A stretch of DNA of 64,000 nucleotides from contig NC_092231.1 of NCBI RefSeq assembly GCF_036320965.1, forward strand, positions 28,576,199-28,640,198, written 5' to 3'. The notes beneath the pieces are model-generated. The model did no database searches. It was not told where the DNA came from and worked only from the letters and a program-made list of their open reading frames with translations. The position numbers and the translations under genes were made by a program. Source of the stretch: Panulirus ornatus. Taxonomy: Eukaryota > Arthropoda > Malacostraca > Decapoda > Palinuridae. Below, in pieces: positions 33,435 to 44,263 of this stretch; positions within the stretch are counted from its first letter, which is position 1, and every line of letters begins with the position of its first letter.

Positions 33435-34105
33435 TCTCTGACGTGAGTCACTGTGACGGTGGGGTTCAGGTAGACGACCACGTGACCTAAGGTCGTACTA
33501 GTACGTGAGTCACTGTGATGGTGGGGGTCAGGTGGACGACCCCGTGACCTAAGGTCGTACTAGTACGTGAGTCACTGTGATGGTGGGGATCAGGTGGACG
33601 ACCCCGTGACCTAAGGTCGTACTAGTACGTGAGTCACTGTGATGGTGGGGATCAGGTGGACGACCCCGTGACCTAAGGTCGTACTAGTACGTGAGTCACT
33701 GTGATGGTGGGGGTCAGGTAGACGACCCCGTGCCGTGACCTAAGGTCGTACTAGTACGTGAGTCACTGTGATGGTGGGGGTCAGGTGGACGACCCCGTGC
33801 CGTGACCTAAGGTCGTACTAGTACGTGAGTCACTGTGATGGTGGGGGTCAGGTGGACGACCCCGTGCCGTGATCTAAGGTCGTACTAGTACGTGAGTCAC
33901 TGTGATGGTGGGGGTCAGGTGGACGACCCCGTGCCGTGACCTAAGGTCGTACTAGTACGTGAGTCACTGTGATGGTGGGGGTCAGGTGGACGACCTCGTG
34001 ACCTAAGGTCGTACTAGTACGTGAGTCACTGTGATGGTGGGGGTCAGGTGGACGACCCCGTGCCGTGACCTAAGGTCGTACTACTACGCGAGTCACTGGT
34101 GTGAT
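33435..34105. repeat. 62/67-bp minisatellite with AP-1 word, about 10.5 copies
   Basis: The unit contains ACGTGAGTCACTGTGATGGT and AAGGTCGTACTAGTACG. The spacing is 62 bp (33,503 to 33,565), or 67 bp where CCGTG is duplicated. Each unit has TGAGTCA and a palindromic CGTACTAGTACG. Confidence 0.95.
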
Positions 34106-34689
34106 GGCCGCAGCTACTGTGTCTGCCTCGGTCAGTAACATATTTACGAAAAACGATTTTGTTTGTTACCTTCGTATGTGGCGGTAAGTCCTCTCTACAT
34201 GTTGGCACAGGGTAAGGTGCATGACCGAGGCACAGTACCTGCCCAGGGCTCTGTGTCCCATGTGCATGACGCCTGGTCCTGGCCACACGATCCAGTAGGT
34301 CTATAATGATATCAACACGAGGTCCAGCTGGCCACAACCTTCCAAAAGGCAAGATAAGACTGAACTGTCTCGCTGACGGAGGGGACCTGCAGACCTGCAC
34401 ACAGGCATCAGTCCAGTCCTGCAGGGGTCGCCCGTGACAACATGGTCTTCACTAGGGAGGGGGTGAATCTAATTCCATCGCTGGGGAAGTAGTCGAGAAA
34501 ATAAACCATGGCTTCACCATGCTACTGAGGGAGTGAGTCAAAGATCTGGCAGAGACAACCTCTAGTTTGAGGAACATGACAGAGCCAACGGTCATGTCAT
34601 GAAAGACATGGATCAACCGGTGACGCACTTCAAGACCGCGGACAAACACGCAACACTTATCTACTTCGTCTGTACCAACCTGAACATCA
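34106..34689. other. No recognised gene
   Basis: Unique-looking DNA between two arrays. Open frames on the minus strand (up to 118 codons) have no recognisable motif. Confidence 0.35.
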
Positions 34690-35085
34690 CTACCACCACA
34701 GTCTGTGCTGCTACCACAGTCTGTACTGCTACCACAGTCTAAGCTGGTTTCATAGTCTATGCCACCACCACAGTCTGTGCTGCTGCCAAACTCTGTGCTA
34801 CAATCACAATCTGTGCTGCTGCCACAGTCTGTGCTGCTGCCACAGTCTGTGCTGCTGTCACAATCTGTGCTGCTGCCACAGTCTGTGCTGCTGCCACAGT
34901 CTGTGCTGCTGCCACAGTCTGTGCTGCTGCCACAGTCTGTGCTGCTGCCACAGTCTGTGCTGCTGCCACAGTCTGTGCTGCTGCCACAGTCTGTGCTGCT
35001 GTCACAATCTGTGCTGCTGCCACAGTCTGTGCTGCTGCCACAGTCTGTGCTGCTGCCACAGTCTGTGCTGCCTCTGTTCTTAGTT
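34690..35085. repeat. 18-bp minisatellite, about 20 copies
   Basis: The unit is TGTGCTGCTGCCACAGTC. It is a multiple of three, so both strands give open repeat frames ('VLLPQS' plus, 'AAAQTV' minus). Copies at the left edge are more diverged. Confidence 0.95.
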
Positions 35086-35419
35086 CAATGCCTCTTGTGT
35101 TGGTAAGGAATGGTCTCTGTGGAGGAGGATGGTCTGCATCACATGGGGAGGTCAGACAACATGGGACCTGACGGTGCAAGACCAGGTCATGTGTTGGAGA
35201 AGCAATGTGTTCTTGAAGATAACCTGGTCATGGACCAGCAGGTCACGTGTTACCTGGCTTCCTTAACTACAGCCTGGTACTCGGACGAGGGGCAACAGTC
35301 ACCACAGGTGGCTGACAATCACCAAGGATAACGCAACACCTTTCCAGTACACGAGAAATGGTACTCATATATACCTTACGTATCCCTTACGATGCTTGAC
35401 CTTACGACAGCCAGCCTTA

Positions 35420-37912
35420 GGCACACCTTATGATGGTTTACCTTATGTAAACCTTGTGATGGTTTGCCTTATGAACACCTTGTGATGGTTTACCTTATGT
35501 AAACCTTGTGATGGTTTGCCTTATGAACACCTTGTGATGGTTTACCTTATGTAAACCTTGTGATGGTTTGCCTTATGAACACCTTGTGATGGTTTACCTT
35601 ATGTAAACCTTGTGATGGTTTGCCTTATGAACACCTTGTGATGGTTTACCTTATGTAAACCTTGTGATGGTTTGCCTTATGAACACCTTGTGATGGTTTG
35701 CCTTATGAACACCTTGTGATGGTTTGCCTTATGAACACCTTGTGATGGTTTGCCTTATGAACACCTTGTGATGGTTTACCTTATGTAAACCTTGTGATGG
35801 TTTACCTTATGTAAACCTTGTGATGGTTTGCCTTATGAACACCTTGTGATGGTTTACCTTATGTAAACCTTGTGATGGTTTGCCTTATGAACACCTTGTG
35901 ATGGTTTGCCTTATGAACACCTTGTGATGGTTTGCCTTATGAACACCTTGTGATGGTTTACCTTATGTAAACCTTGTGATGGTTTGCCTTATGAACACCT
36001 TGTGATGGTTTACCTTATGTAAACCTTGTGATGGTTTACCTTATGTAAACCTTGTGATGGTTTGCCTTATGAACACCTTGTGATGGTTTGCCTTATGAAC
36101 ACCTTGTGATGGTTTGCCTTATGAACACCTTGTGATGGTTTGCCTTATGAACACCTTGTGATGGTTTGCCTTATGAACACCTTGTGATGGTTTACCTTAT
36201 GTAAACCTTGTGATGGTTTGCCTTATGAACACCTTGTGATGGTTTACCTTATGTAAACCTTGTGATGGTTTGCCTTATGAACACCTTGTGATGGTTTACC
36301 TTATGTAAACCTTGTGATGGTTTGCCTTATGAACACCTTGTGATGGTTTGCCTTATGAACACCTTGTGATGGTTTGCCTTATGAACACCTTGTGATGGTT
36401 TGCCTTATGAACACCTTGTGATGGTTTGCCTTATGAACACCTTGTGATGGTTTGCCTTATGAACACCTTGTGATGGTTTGCCTTATGAACACCTTGTGAT
36501 GGTTTGCCTTATGAACACCTTGTGATGGTTTACCTTATGTAAACCTTGTGATGGTTTGCCTTATGAACACCTTGTGATGGTTTGCCTTATGAACACCTTG
36601 TGATGGTTTGCCTTATGAACACCTTGTGATGGTTTGCCTTATGAACACCTTGTGATGGTTTGCCTTATGAACACCTTGTGATGGTTTGCCTTATGAACAC
36701 CTTGTGATGGTTTGCCTTATGAACACCTTGTGATGGTTTGCCTTATGAACACCTTGTGATGGTTTGCCTTATGAACACCTTGTGATGGTTTACCTTATGT
36801 AAACCTTGTGATGGTTTGCCTTATGAACACCTTGTGATGGTTTACCTTATGTAAACCTTGTGATGGTTTACCTTATGTAAACCTTGTGATGGTTTGCCTT
36901 ATGAACACCTTGTGATGGTTTGCCTTATGAACACCTTGTGATGGTTTGCCTTATGAACACCTTGTGATGGTTTACCTTATGTAAACCTTGTGATGGTTTG
37001 CCTTATGAACACCTTGTGATGGTTTGCCTTATGAACACCTTGTGATGGTTTGCCTTATGAACACCTTGTGATGGTTTGCCTTATGAACACCTTGTGATGG
37101 TTTGCCTTATGAACACCTTGTGATGGTTTGCCTTATGAACACCTTGTGATGGTTTGCCTTATGAACACCTTGTGATGGTTTGCCTTATGAACACCTTGTG
37201 ATGGTTTACCTTATGTAAACCTTGTGATGGTTTGCCTTATGAACACCTTGTGATGGTTTGCCTTATGAACACCTTGTGATGGTTTACCTTATGTAAACCT
37301 TGTGATGGTTTACCTTATGTAAACCTTGTGATGGTTTGCCTTATGAACACCTTGTGATGGTTTACCTTATGTAAACCTTGTGATGGTTTGCCTTATGAAC
37401 ACCTTGTGATGGTTTGCCTTATGAACACCTTGTGATGGTTTACCTTATGTAAACCTTGTGATGGTTTGCCTTATGAACACCTTGTGATGGTTTGCCTTAT
37501 GAACACCTTGTGATGGTTTGCCTTATGAACACCTTGTGATGGTTTACCTTATGTAAACCTTGTGATGGTTTGCCTTATGAACACCTTGTGATGGTTTACC
37601 TTATGTAAACCTTGTGATGGTTTACCTTATGTAAACCTTGTGATGGTTTGCCTTATGAACACCTTGTGATGGTTTGCCTTATGAACACCTTGTGATGGTT
37701 TGCCTTATGAACACCTTGTGATGGTTTACCTTATGTAAACCTTGTGATGGTTTGCCTTATGAACACCTTGTGATGGTTTACCTTATGTAAACCTTGTGAT
37801 GGTTTACCTTATGTAAACCTTGTGATGGTTTACCTTATGTAAACCTTGTGATGGTTTGCCTTATGAACACCTTGTGATGGTTTGCCTTATGAACACCTTG
37901 TGATGGTTTGCC
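35420..37912. repeat. 26-bp minisatellite with two unit types, about 95 copies
   Basis: Type A is GTTTGCCTTATGAACACCTT plus GTGATG. Type B is GTTTACCTTATGTAAACCTT plus GTGATG. Spacing is 26 bp throughout (35,477 to 35,503). A and B differ at a few linked positions and mix in an irregular order, with runs of A up to nine long. From 35,365 to 35,420 the array fades into diverged TTACGTAT-type copies. Confidence 0.97.
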
Positions 37913-37916
37913 TTAC

Positions 37917-38148
37917 ACCACCAAAACCCCAATCCTTCCTTCTACAACACCAAAACCCCAATCCTTCCTTCTACAACACCAAAACCCCAATCCTTCCTTC
38001 TACAACACCAAAACCCCAATCCTTCCTTCTACAACACCAAAACCCCAATCCTTCCTTCTACAACACCAAAACCCCAATCCTTCCTTCTACAACACCAAAA
38101 CCCCAATCCCTCCTTCTACAACACCAGAACGTCAATCCCTCCTTCTAC
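37917..38148. repeat. 29-bp tandem repeat, about 8 copies
   Basis: The unit contains ACCAAAACCCCAATCCTTCC, with 29-bp spacing (37,921 to 37,950). It abuts the 26-bp array with no gap. The last two copies are diverged. Confidence 0.95.
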
Positions 38149-38309
38149 GAGTGCAGGCGTCAACTCTTACGTTGTTACAACATTACAAGAGTAGAGAAAG
38201 GTTATATGATTGCATCATTGTCAGATCACAAGGCATTACGATAACCAGCAGGTGAAGATTGGGTAAGTGCCACGATATGAGAAACGTTTGCAGCGCAAAG
38301 TGATATGGT
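38149..38309. other. Short unique spacer
   Basis: Unique-looking DNA between two arrays. No motif is recognised. Confidence 0.4.
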
Positions 38310-39725
38310 CTTGTTAAGTCATCGTCGCCACTATCTCCTATGGATCAGTCATCGTCGCCACTATCTCCTATGGTTTAGTCATCGTCGCCACCATCTCCTG
38401 GGGTTCAGTCATCGTCGCCACCATCTCCTGGGGTTCAGTCATCGTCGCTACCATCTCCTGTGGATCAGTCATCGTCACCACCATCTCCTGTGGTTCAGTC
38501 ATCGTCGCTACCATCTCCTGTGGTTCAGTCATCGTCACCACCATCTCCTGTGGTTTAGTCATCGTCACCACCATCTCCTGTGGTTCAGTCATCGTCACCA
38601 TCATCTCCTGTGGTTCAGTCATCGTCGCCACCATCTCCTGTGGTTCAGTCATCGTCGCCACCATCTCCTGTGGTTCAGTCATCGTCACCACCATCTCCTG
38701 TGGTTCAGTCATCGTCACCACCATCTTCTGTGGTTCAGTCATCGTCACCACCATCTCCTGTGGTTCAGTCATCGTCACCACCATCTCCTGTGGTTCAGTC
38801 ATCGTCGCCACCATCTCCTGTGGTTCAGTCATCGTCGCCACCATCTCCTGTGGTTCAGTCATCGTCGCCACCATCTCCTGTGGTTCAGTCATCGTCGCTA
38901 CCATCTCCTGTGGTTCAGTCATCGTCACCACCATCTCCTGTGGTTCAATCATCGTCGCCACCATCTCCTGTGGTTCAGTCATCGTCGCCAGCATCTCCTG
39001 TGGTTCAGTCATCGTCGCCACCATCTCCTGTGGTTCAATCATCGTCGCCACCATCTCCTGTGGTTCAGTCATCGTCACCACCATCTCCTGTGGTTTAGTC
39101 ATCGTCGCCATCATCTCCTGTGGTTCAGTCATCGTCACCACCATCTCCTGTGGTTTAGTCATCGTCGCCACCATCTCCTGTGGTTCAGTCATCGTCACCA
39201 CCATCTCCTGTGGTTCAGTCATCGTCACCACCATCTCCTGTGGTTTAGTCATCGTCGCCACCATCTCCTGTGGTTCAGTCATCGTCGCCACCATCTCCTG
39301 TGGTTCAGTCATCGTCGCTACCATCTCCTGTGGTTCAGTCATCGTCGCCACCATCTCCTGTGGTTCAATCATCGTCGCCACCATCTCCTGTGGTTCAGTC
39401 ATCGTCGCCAGCATCTCCTGTGGTTCAGTCATCGTCGCCACCATCTCCTGTGGTTCAATCATCGTCGCCACCATCTCCTGTGGTTCAGTCATCGTCACCA
39501 CCATCTCCTGTGGTTTAGTCATCGTCGCCATCATCTCCTGTGGTTCAGTCATCGTCACCACCATCTCCTGTGGTTCAGTCATCGTCACCACCATCTCCTG
39601 TGGTTTAGTCATCGTCACCACCATCTCCTGTGGTTCAGTCATCGTCACCACCATCTCCTGTGGTTCAGTCATCGTCACCACCATCTCCTGTGGTTTAGTC
39701 ATCGTCGCCACCATCTCCTGTGGTT
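38310..39725. repeat. 30-bp minisatellite, about 47 copies
   Basis: The unit contains TGGTTCAGTCATCGTCGCCA followed by CCATCTCCTG. It keeps exact 30-bp register. Variants GCC/ACC/GCT, CAGTC/TAGTC/CAATC and CCAGC mark individual units. Because 30 is a multiple of three, frames of about 500 codons plus and 448 codons minus are open. They are artefacts. Confidence 0.97.
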
Positions 39726-39810
39726 CTTCGCACGTTGTTTTCCAACCCTCCTGCCAGAAGGCCTCCCCCTAACGTCTCTCAGCCAACTACACGTAACCCC
39801 CCACCCCATC

Positions 39811-39985
39811 CTGTGACTCAGGTCAGCATGTCAGCCAGCGTCAGTCCTCCTGTGACTGGGGTCAACATGTCAGCCAGCGTCAGTCCTCCCGTGACTGGGG
39901 TCAATATCGTCAGCCAGCAATCAGTCCTCCTGTGACTGAGGTCAACATGTCAGCCAGCGTCAGCCCTCCTGTGATATGAGTCAGC
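39811..39985. repeat. 39-bp tandem repeat, about 4 copies
   Basis: GTCAACATGTCAGCCAGCGT and TCAGTCCTCCTGTGACTGGG recur at 39-bp spacing. The third copy has a small insertion. Confidence 0.92.
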
Positions 39986-40099
39986 CTGTCAGTACTGGTG
40001 TGTCAAGAGACCAGAAGCGTCAGACCACCCGTGTCTGTACTGTACGACTGAGAGGCTGACTTCCTCCTCTGAGCACGACTGTGCGACCCTGGAGTGCGG

Positions 40100-40137
40100 T
40101 GACCTGACCTTTGACCTATACCTTAAAGGTCAGGTCA
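40100..40137. promoter_or_regulatory. Inverted AGGTCA cluster with a DR1 element
   Basis: TGACCTGACCTTT (40,100-40,112) and AAAGGTCAGGTCA (40,125-40,137) form a perfect 13-bp inverted repeat. On the minus strand, 40,105-40,117 reads AGGTCAAAGGTCA, the perfect DR1 arrangement bound by RXR/USP- and HNF4-type nuclear receptors. It stands in non-array DNA, 50 bp before the 24-bp array. Binding is inferred from the motif only. Confidence 0.45.
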
Positions 40138-40185
40138 AGCGATACGGCACCACAGCCAAGGGTGGTACAGTCGTGCTTCAGGAAC

Positions 40186-41026
40186 GTACCGTCTTGGTGC
40201 GAGAGTAACGTACCGTCATGGTGCGAGAGTAACGTACCGTCATGGTGCGAGAGTAACGTACCGTCATGGTGTGAGAGTAACGTACCGTCATGGTGCGAGA
40301 GTAACGTACCGTCATGGTGCGAGAGTAACGTACCGTCATGGTGCGAGAGTAACGTACCGTCATGGTGCGAGAGTAACGTACCGTCATGGTGCGAGAGTAA
40401 CGTACCGTCATGGTGCGAGAGTAACGTACCGTCATGGTGCGAGAGTAACGTACCGTCATGGTGTGAGAGTAACGTACCGTCATGGTGCGAGAGTAACGTA
40501 CCGTCATGGTGCGAGAGTAACGTACCGTCATGGTGCGAGAGTAACGTACCGTCATGGTGCGAGAGTAACGTACCGTCATGGTGCGAGAGTAACGTACCGT
40601 CATGGTGCGAGAGTAACGTACCGTCATGGTGCGAGAGTAACGTACCGTCATGGTGTGAGAGTAACGTACCGTCATGGTGCGAGAGTAACGTACCGTCATG
40701 GTGCGAGAGTAACGTACCGTCATGGTGCGAGAGTAACGTACCGTCATGGTGCGAGAGTAGCGTACCGTCATGGTGTGAGAGTAACGTACCGTCATGGTGC
40801 GAGAGTAACGTACCGTCATGGTGCGAGAGTAACGTACCGTCATGGTGCGAGAGTAACGTACCGTCATGGTGTGAGAGTAACGTACCGTCATGGTGTGAGA
40901 GTAACGTACCGTCATGGTGCGAGAGTAACGTACCGTCATGGTGCGAGAGTAACGTACCGTCATGGTGCGAGAGTAACGTACCGTCATGGTGCGAGAGTAA
41001 CGTACCGTCATGGTGTGAGAGTTGAG
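40186..41026. repeat. 24-bp minisatellite, about 35 copies
   Basis: The unit contains CGTACCGTCATGGTGCGAGA followed by GTAA. It is very homogeneous; the only common variant is GCGAG/GTGAG. Frames of about 300 codons are open on both strands ('NVPSWCES' plus). The unit carries no other coding sign. Confidence 0.97.
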
Positions 41027-41149
41027 AGGGTGACAACTATACACCGCTGTTGTCACGCAGGTTGACCACACCTGACATGAGCAGGTGTGAAGAGGAAGGT
41101 CAGCAGATGTGCACACCTGCAGACCTTCCTTGGTCACAGTACTGGCACA

Positions 41150-42640
41150 TATGGCTCGGCGCAGGTTACCAGGTGCATACACTCTACTACACATGTGGCA
41201 CGAAGCAGGTCATCAGGTGTATACACTCTACTACACATGTGGCACGACGCAGGTCAACGGCGTAAACACTCTACTACACATGTGGCACAACGCAGGTCAC
41301 CAGGTGTGTACACACTACTACACATGTGGCACGACGCAGGTCACCGGCGTACACACTCTACTACACATGTGGCACAACGCAGGTCACCAGATGTGTACAC
41401 TCTACTACACATGTGGCACAACGCAGGTCACCAGGTGTGTACACTCTACTACACAAGTGGCACAACGCAGGTCACCAGGTGTGAATACTCTACTACACAT
41501 GTGGTACGACGCAGGTCACCAGGTGTGTACACTCTACCACATATGCGACACGACGCAGGTCACCAGGTGTGTATACTGTACTCCACATGTGGTGCGACGC
41601 AGGTCACCAGGTGTGTACACTAAACCACACATGTGATACGACGCAGGTCACCAGGTGTGTATACTCTACTCCACATGTGGTGCGATGCAGGTCACCAGGT
41701 GTGTACACTAAACCACACATGTGATACGACGCAGGTCACCAGGTGTGTATACTCTACTCCACATGTGGTGCGACGCAGGTCACCAGGTGTGTACACTAAA
41801 CCACACATGTGATACGACACAGGTCACCAGGTGTGTACACTCTACCACACATATGACACAACTCAGGTCACCAGGTGTGTACACTCTACCACACATATGA
41901 CACAAATCAGGTCACCAGGTGTGTACACTCTACCACACATATGACACAAATCAGGTCACCAGGTGTGTACACTCTACCACACATATGACACAACTCAGGT
42001 CACCAGGTGTGTACACTCTACCACACATATGACAGAAATCAGGTCACCAGGTGTGTACACTCTACCACACATATGACACAAATCAGGTCACCAGGTGTGT
42101 ACACTCTACCACACATATGACACAAATCAGGTCACCAGGTGTGTACACTCTACCACACATATGACACAAATCAGGTCACCAGGTGTGTACACTCTACCAC
42201 ACATATGACACAAATCAGGTCACCAGGTGTGTACACTCTACCACACATATGACACAAATCAGGTCACCAGGTGTGTACACTCTACCACACATATGACACA
42301 AATCAGGTCACCAGGTGTGTACACTCTACCACACATATGACACAAATCAGGTCACCAGGTGTGTACACTCTACCACACATATGACACAAATCAGGTCACC
42401 AGGTGTGTACACTCTACCACACATATGACACAAATCAGGTCACCAGGTGTGTACACTCTACCACACATATGACACAAATCAGGTCACCAGGTGTGTACAC
42501 TCTACCACACATATGACACAAATCAGGTCACCAGGTGTGTACACTCTACCACACATATGACACAAATCAGGTCACCAGGTGTGTACACTCTACCACACAT
42601 ATGACACAAATCAGGTCACCAGGTGTGTACCTGCCACACC
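41150..42640. repeat. 44-bp minisatellite, about 34 copies
   Basis: The unit contains CAGGTCACCAGGTGTGTACA and CTCTACCACACATATGACAC. Spacing is 44 bp in the right part and variable in the left. Copies before about 41,800 are diverse (ACATGTGGCACGACG forms), while copies from about 41,860 to 42,620 are almost identical. Confidence 0.96.
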
Positions 42641-42750
42641 TCAATGTTCAGCCAACAAACACAAATTACTTGTGGCAGTATGGGTGAGGGGCGCCTGGAT
42701 ATGGAACACACAGACCATCGCTTTCAATATGGTACAAGCGACCATCAGTT

Positions 42751-43740
42751 GGCAGCCCTGGTAGCGGGCATGGCTGCTGTAATAAGGCACAAGTTGGCAG
42801 CCCTGGTAGTGGGCATGGCTGCTGTAATAATGTACAGGTTGGCAGCCCTGGTAGTGGGCATGGCTGCTGTAATAAAGAATAAGTTGGCAGCCCTGGAAGA
42901 AGGCATGGCTGCTGCAATAAGGTACAAGTTGGCAGCCCTGGTAGCGGGCACGGCTGCTGCAATAAGGTACAAGTTGGCAGCCCTGGAAGAAGGCATGGCT
43001 GCTGTAATAAAGTACAAGTTGGCAGCCCTGGAAGAAGGCACGGCTGCTGTAATAAAGTACAAGTTGGCAGCCCTGGAAGAAGGCATGGCTGCTGTAATAA
43101 AGTACAAGTTGGCAGCCCTGGAAGAAGGCATGGCTGCTGTAATAAAGTACAAGTTGGCAGCCCTGGAAGAAGGCATGGCTGCTGTAATAAAGTACAAGTT
43201 GGCAGCCCTGGAAGAAGGCATGGCTGCTGTAATAAAGTACAAGTTGGCAGCCCTGGAAGAAGGCACGGCTGCTGTAATAAAGTACAAGTTGGCAGCCCTG
43301 GAAGAAGGCACGGCTGCTGTAATAAAGTACAAGTTGGCAGCCCTGGAAGAAGGCATGGCTGCTGTAATAAAGTACAAGTTGGCAGCCCTGGAAGAAGGCA
43401 CGGCTGTTGTAATAAAGTACAAGTTGGCAGCCCTGGAAGAAGGCATGGCTGCTGTAATAAAGTACAAGTTGGCAGCCCTGGAAGAAGGCATGGCTGCTGT
43501 AATAAAGTACAAGTTGGCAGCCCTGGAAGAAGGCATGGCTGCTGTAATAAAGTACAAGTTGGCAGCCCTGGAAGAAGGCATGGCTGCTGTAATAAAGTAC
43601 AAGTTGGCAGCCCTGGAAGAAGGCACGGCTGCTGTAATAAAGTACAAGTTGGCAGCCCTGGAAGAAGGCACGGCTGCTGTAATAAAGTACAAGTTGGCAG
43701 CCCTGGAAGAAGGCATGGCTGCTGTAATAAAGCACAGGTC
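42751..43740. repeat. 45-bp minisatellite, 22 copies, open in several frames
   Basis: The unit contains GGCAGCCCTGGAAGAAGGCA, TGGCTGCTGTAATAAAGTAC and AAGTT. It keeps exact 45-bp register. A 375-codon plus frame (42,623-43,750) reads a 15-residue unit 'KLAALEEGMAAVIKY' that would form an amphipathic helix. Three minus-strand frames are also open. The common unit differences (ATG/ACG, GCT/GTT) change residues in this frame, so no purifying selection is visible, and I treat it as non-coding. Confidence 0.96.
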
Positions 43741-43884
43741 GTCACCATGAGCCGAACGATCGTTTGTGGACAGATCAGAGACGCCAAATGTGTTCATGCA
43801 TCACGCACGGGTGTGGGAGATACCAAGTCTGTCACCCGGTGTACAATGGGAGGCTCAGACTGTACAGACCAGTGCGATGATGGA

Positions 43885-43887
<3 letters not shown>

Positions 43888-43940
<53 letters not shown>
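43888..43940. repeat. (CA)n microsatellite
   Basis: An uninterrupted CA tract of about 26 units. Confidence 0.98.
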
Positions 43941-43942
<2 letters not shown>

Positions 43943-44262
43943 GCCCAGCTAGCTAGTGTGTGCCACAGCCCGGCCTTCCCTACACCCACCACCACCTACA
44001 CAGAACCTGGCCATCCTAGGCAATGCACCAGCCACGTCATAACATAAATAAAAAAAATTACCTCTAAAAATAGTATGCCATCTAAAAGTAATCAATTTGT
44101 CCAACCGCCATAGTTGGATTACATAACAATGTAATCATTCCGTAATCATTTCCACTAAAAGGTAAATATACAAAATTCTAGACTTAATATTTGATGGGAA
44201 ATTACACTGCAAATTGCCAATCTCTCCTGAAAATGAAAATGAATATCTGTAAGACCAATAAT
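43941..44262. other. No recognised gene; AT-rich
   Basis: AT-rich unique-looking DNA. Nothing is recognised. Confidence 0.4.
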
Positions 44263-44263
44263 T

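Noticed and set aside
38305..39816. 503-codon plus and 448-codon minus frames
   Set aside because: The 30-bp unit is a multiple of three and stop-free on both strands.
40111..41036. About 300-codon frames on both strands ('NVPSWCES' repeat)
   Set aside because: They are produced by the homogeneous 24-bp array, with equal openness on both strands.
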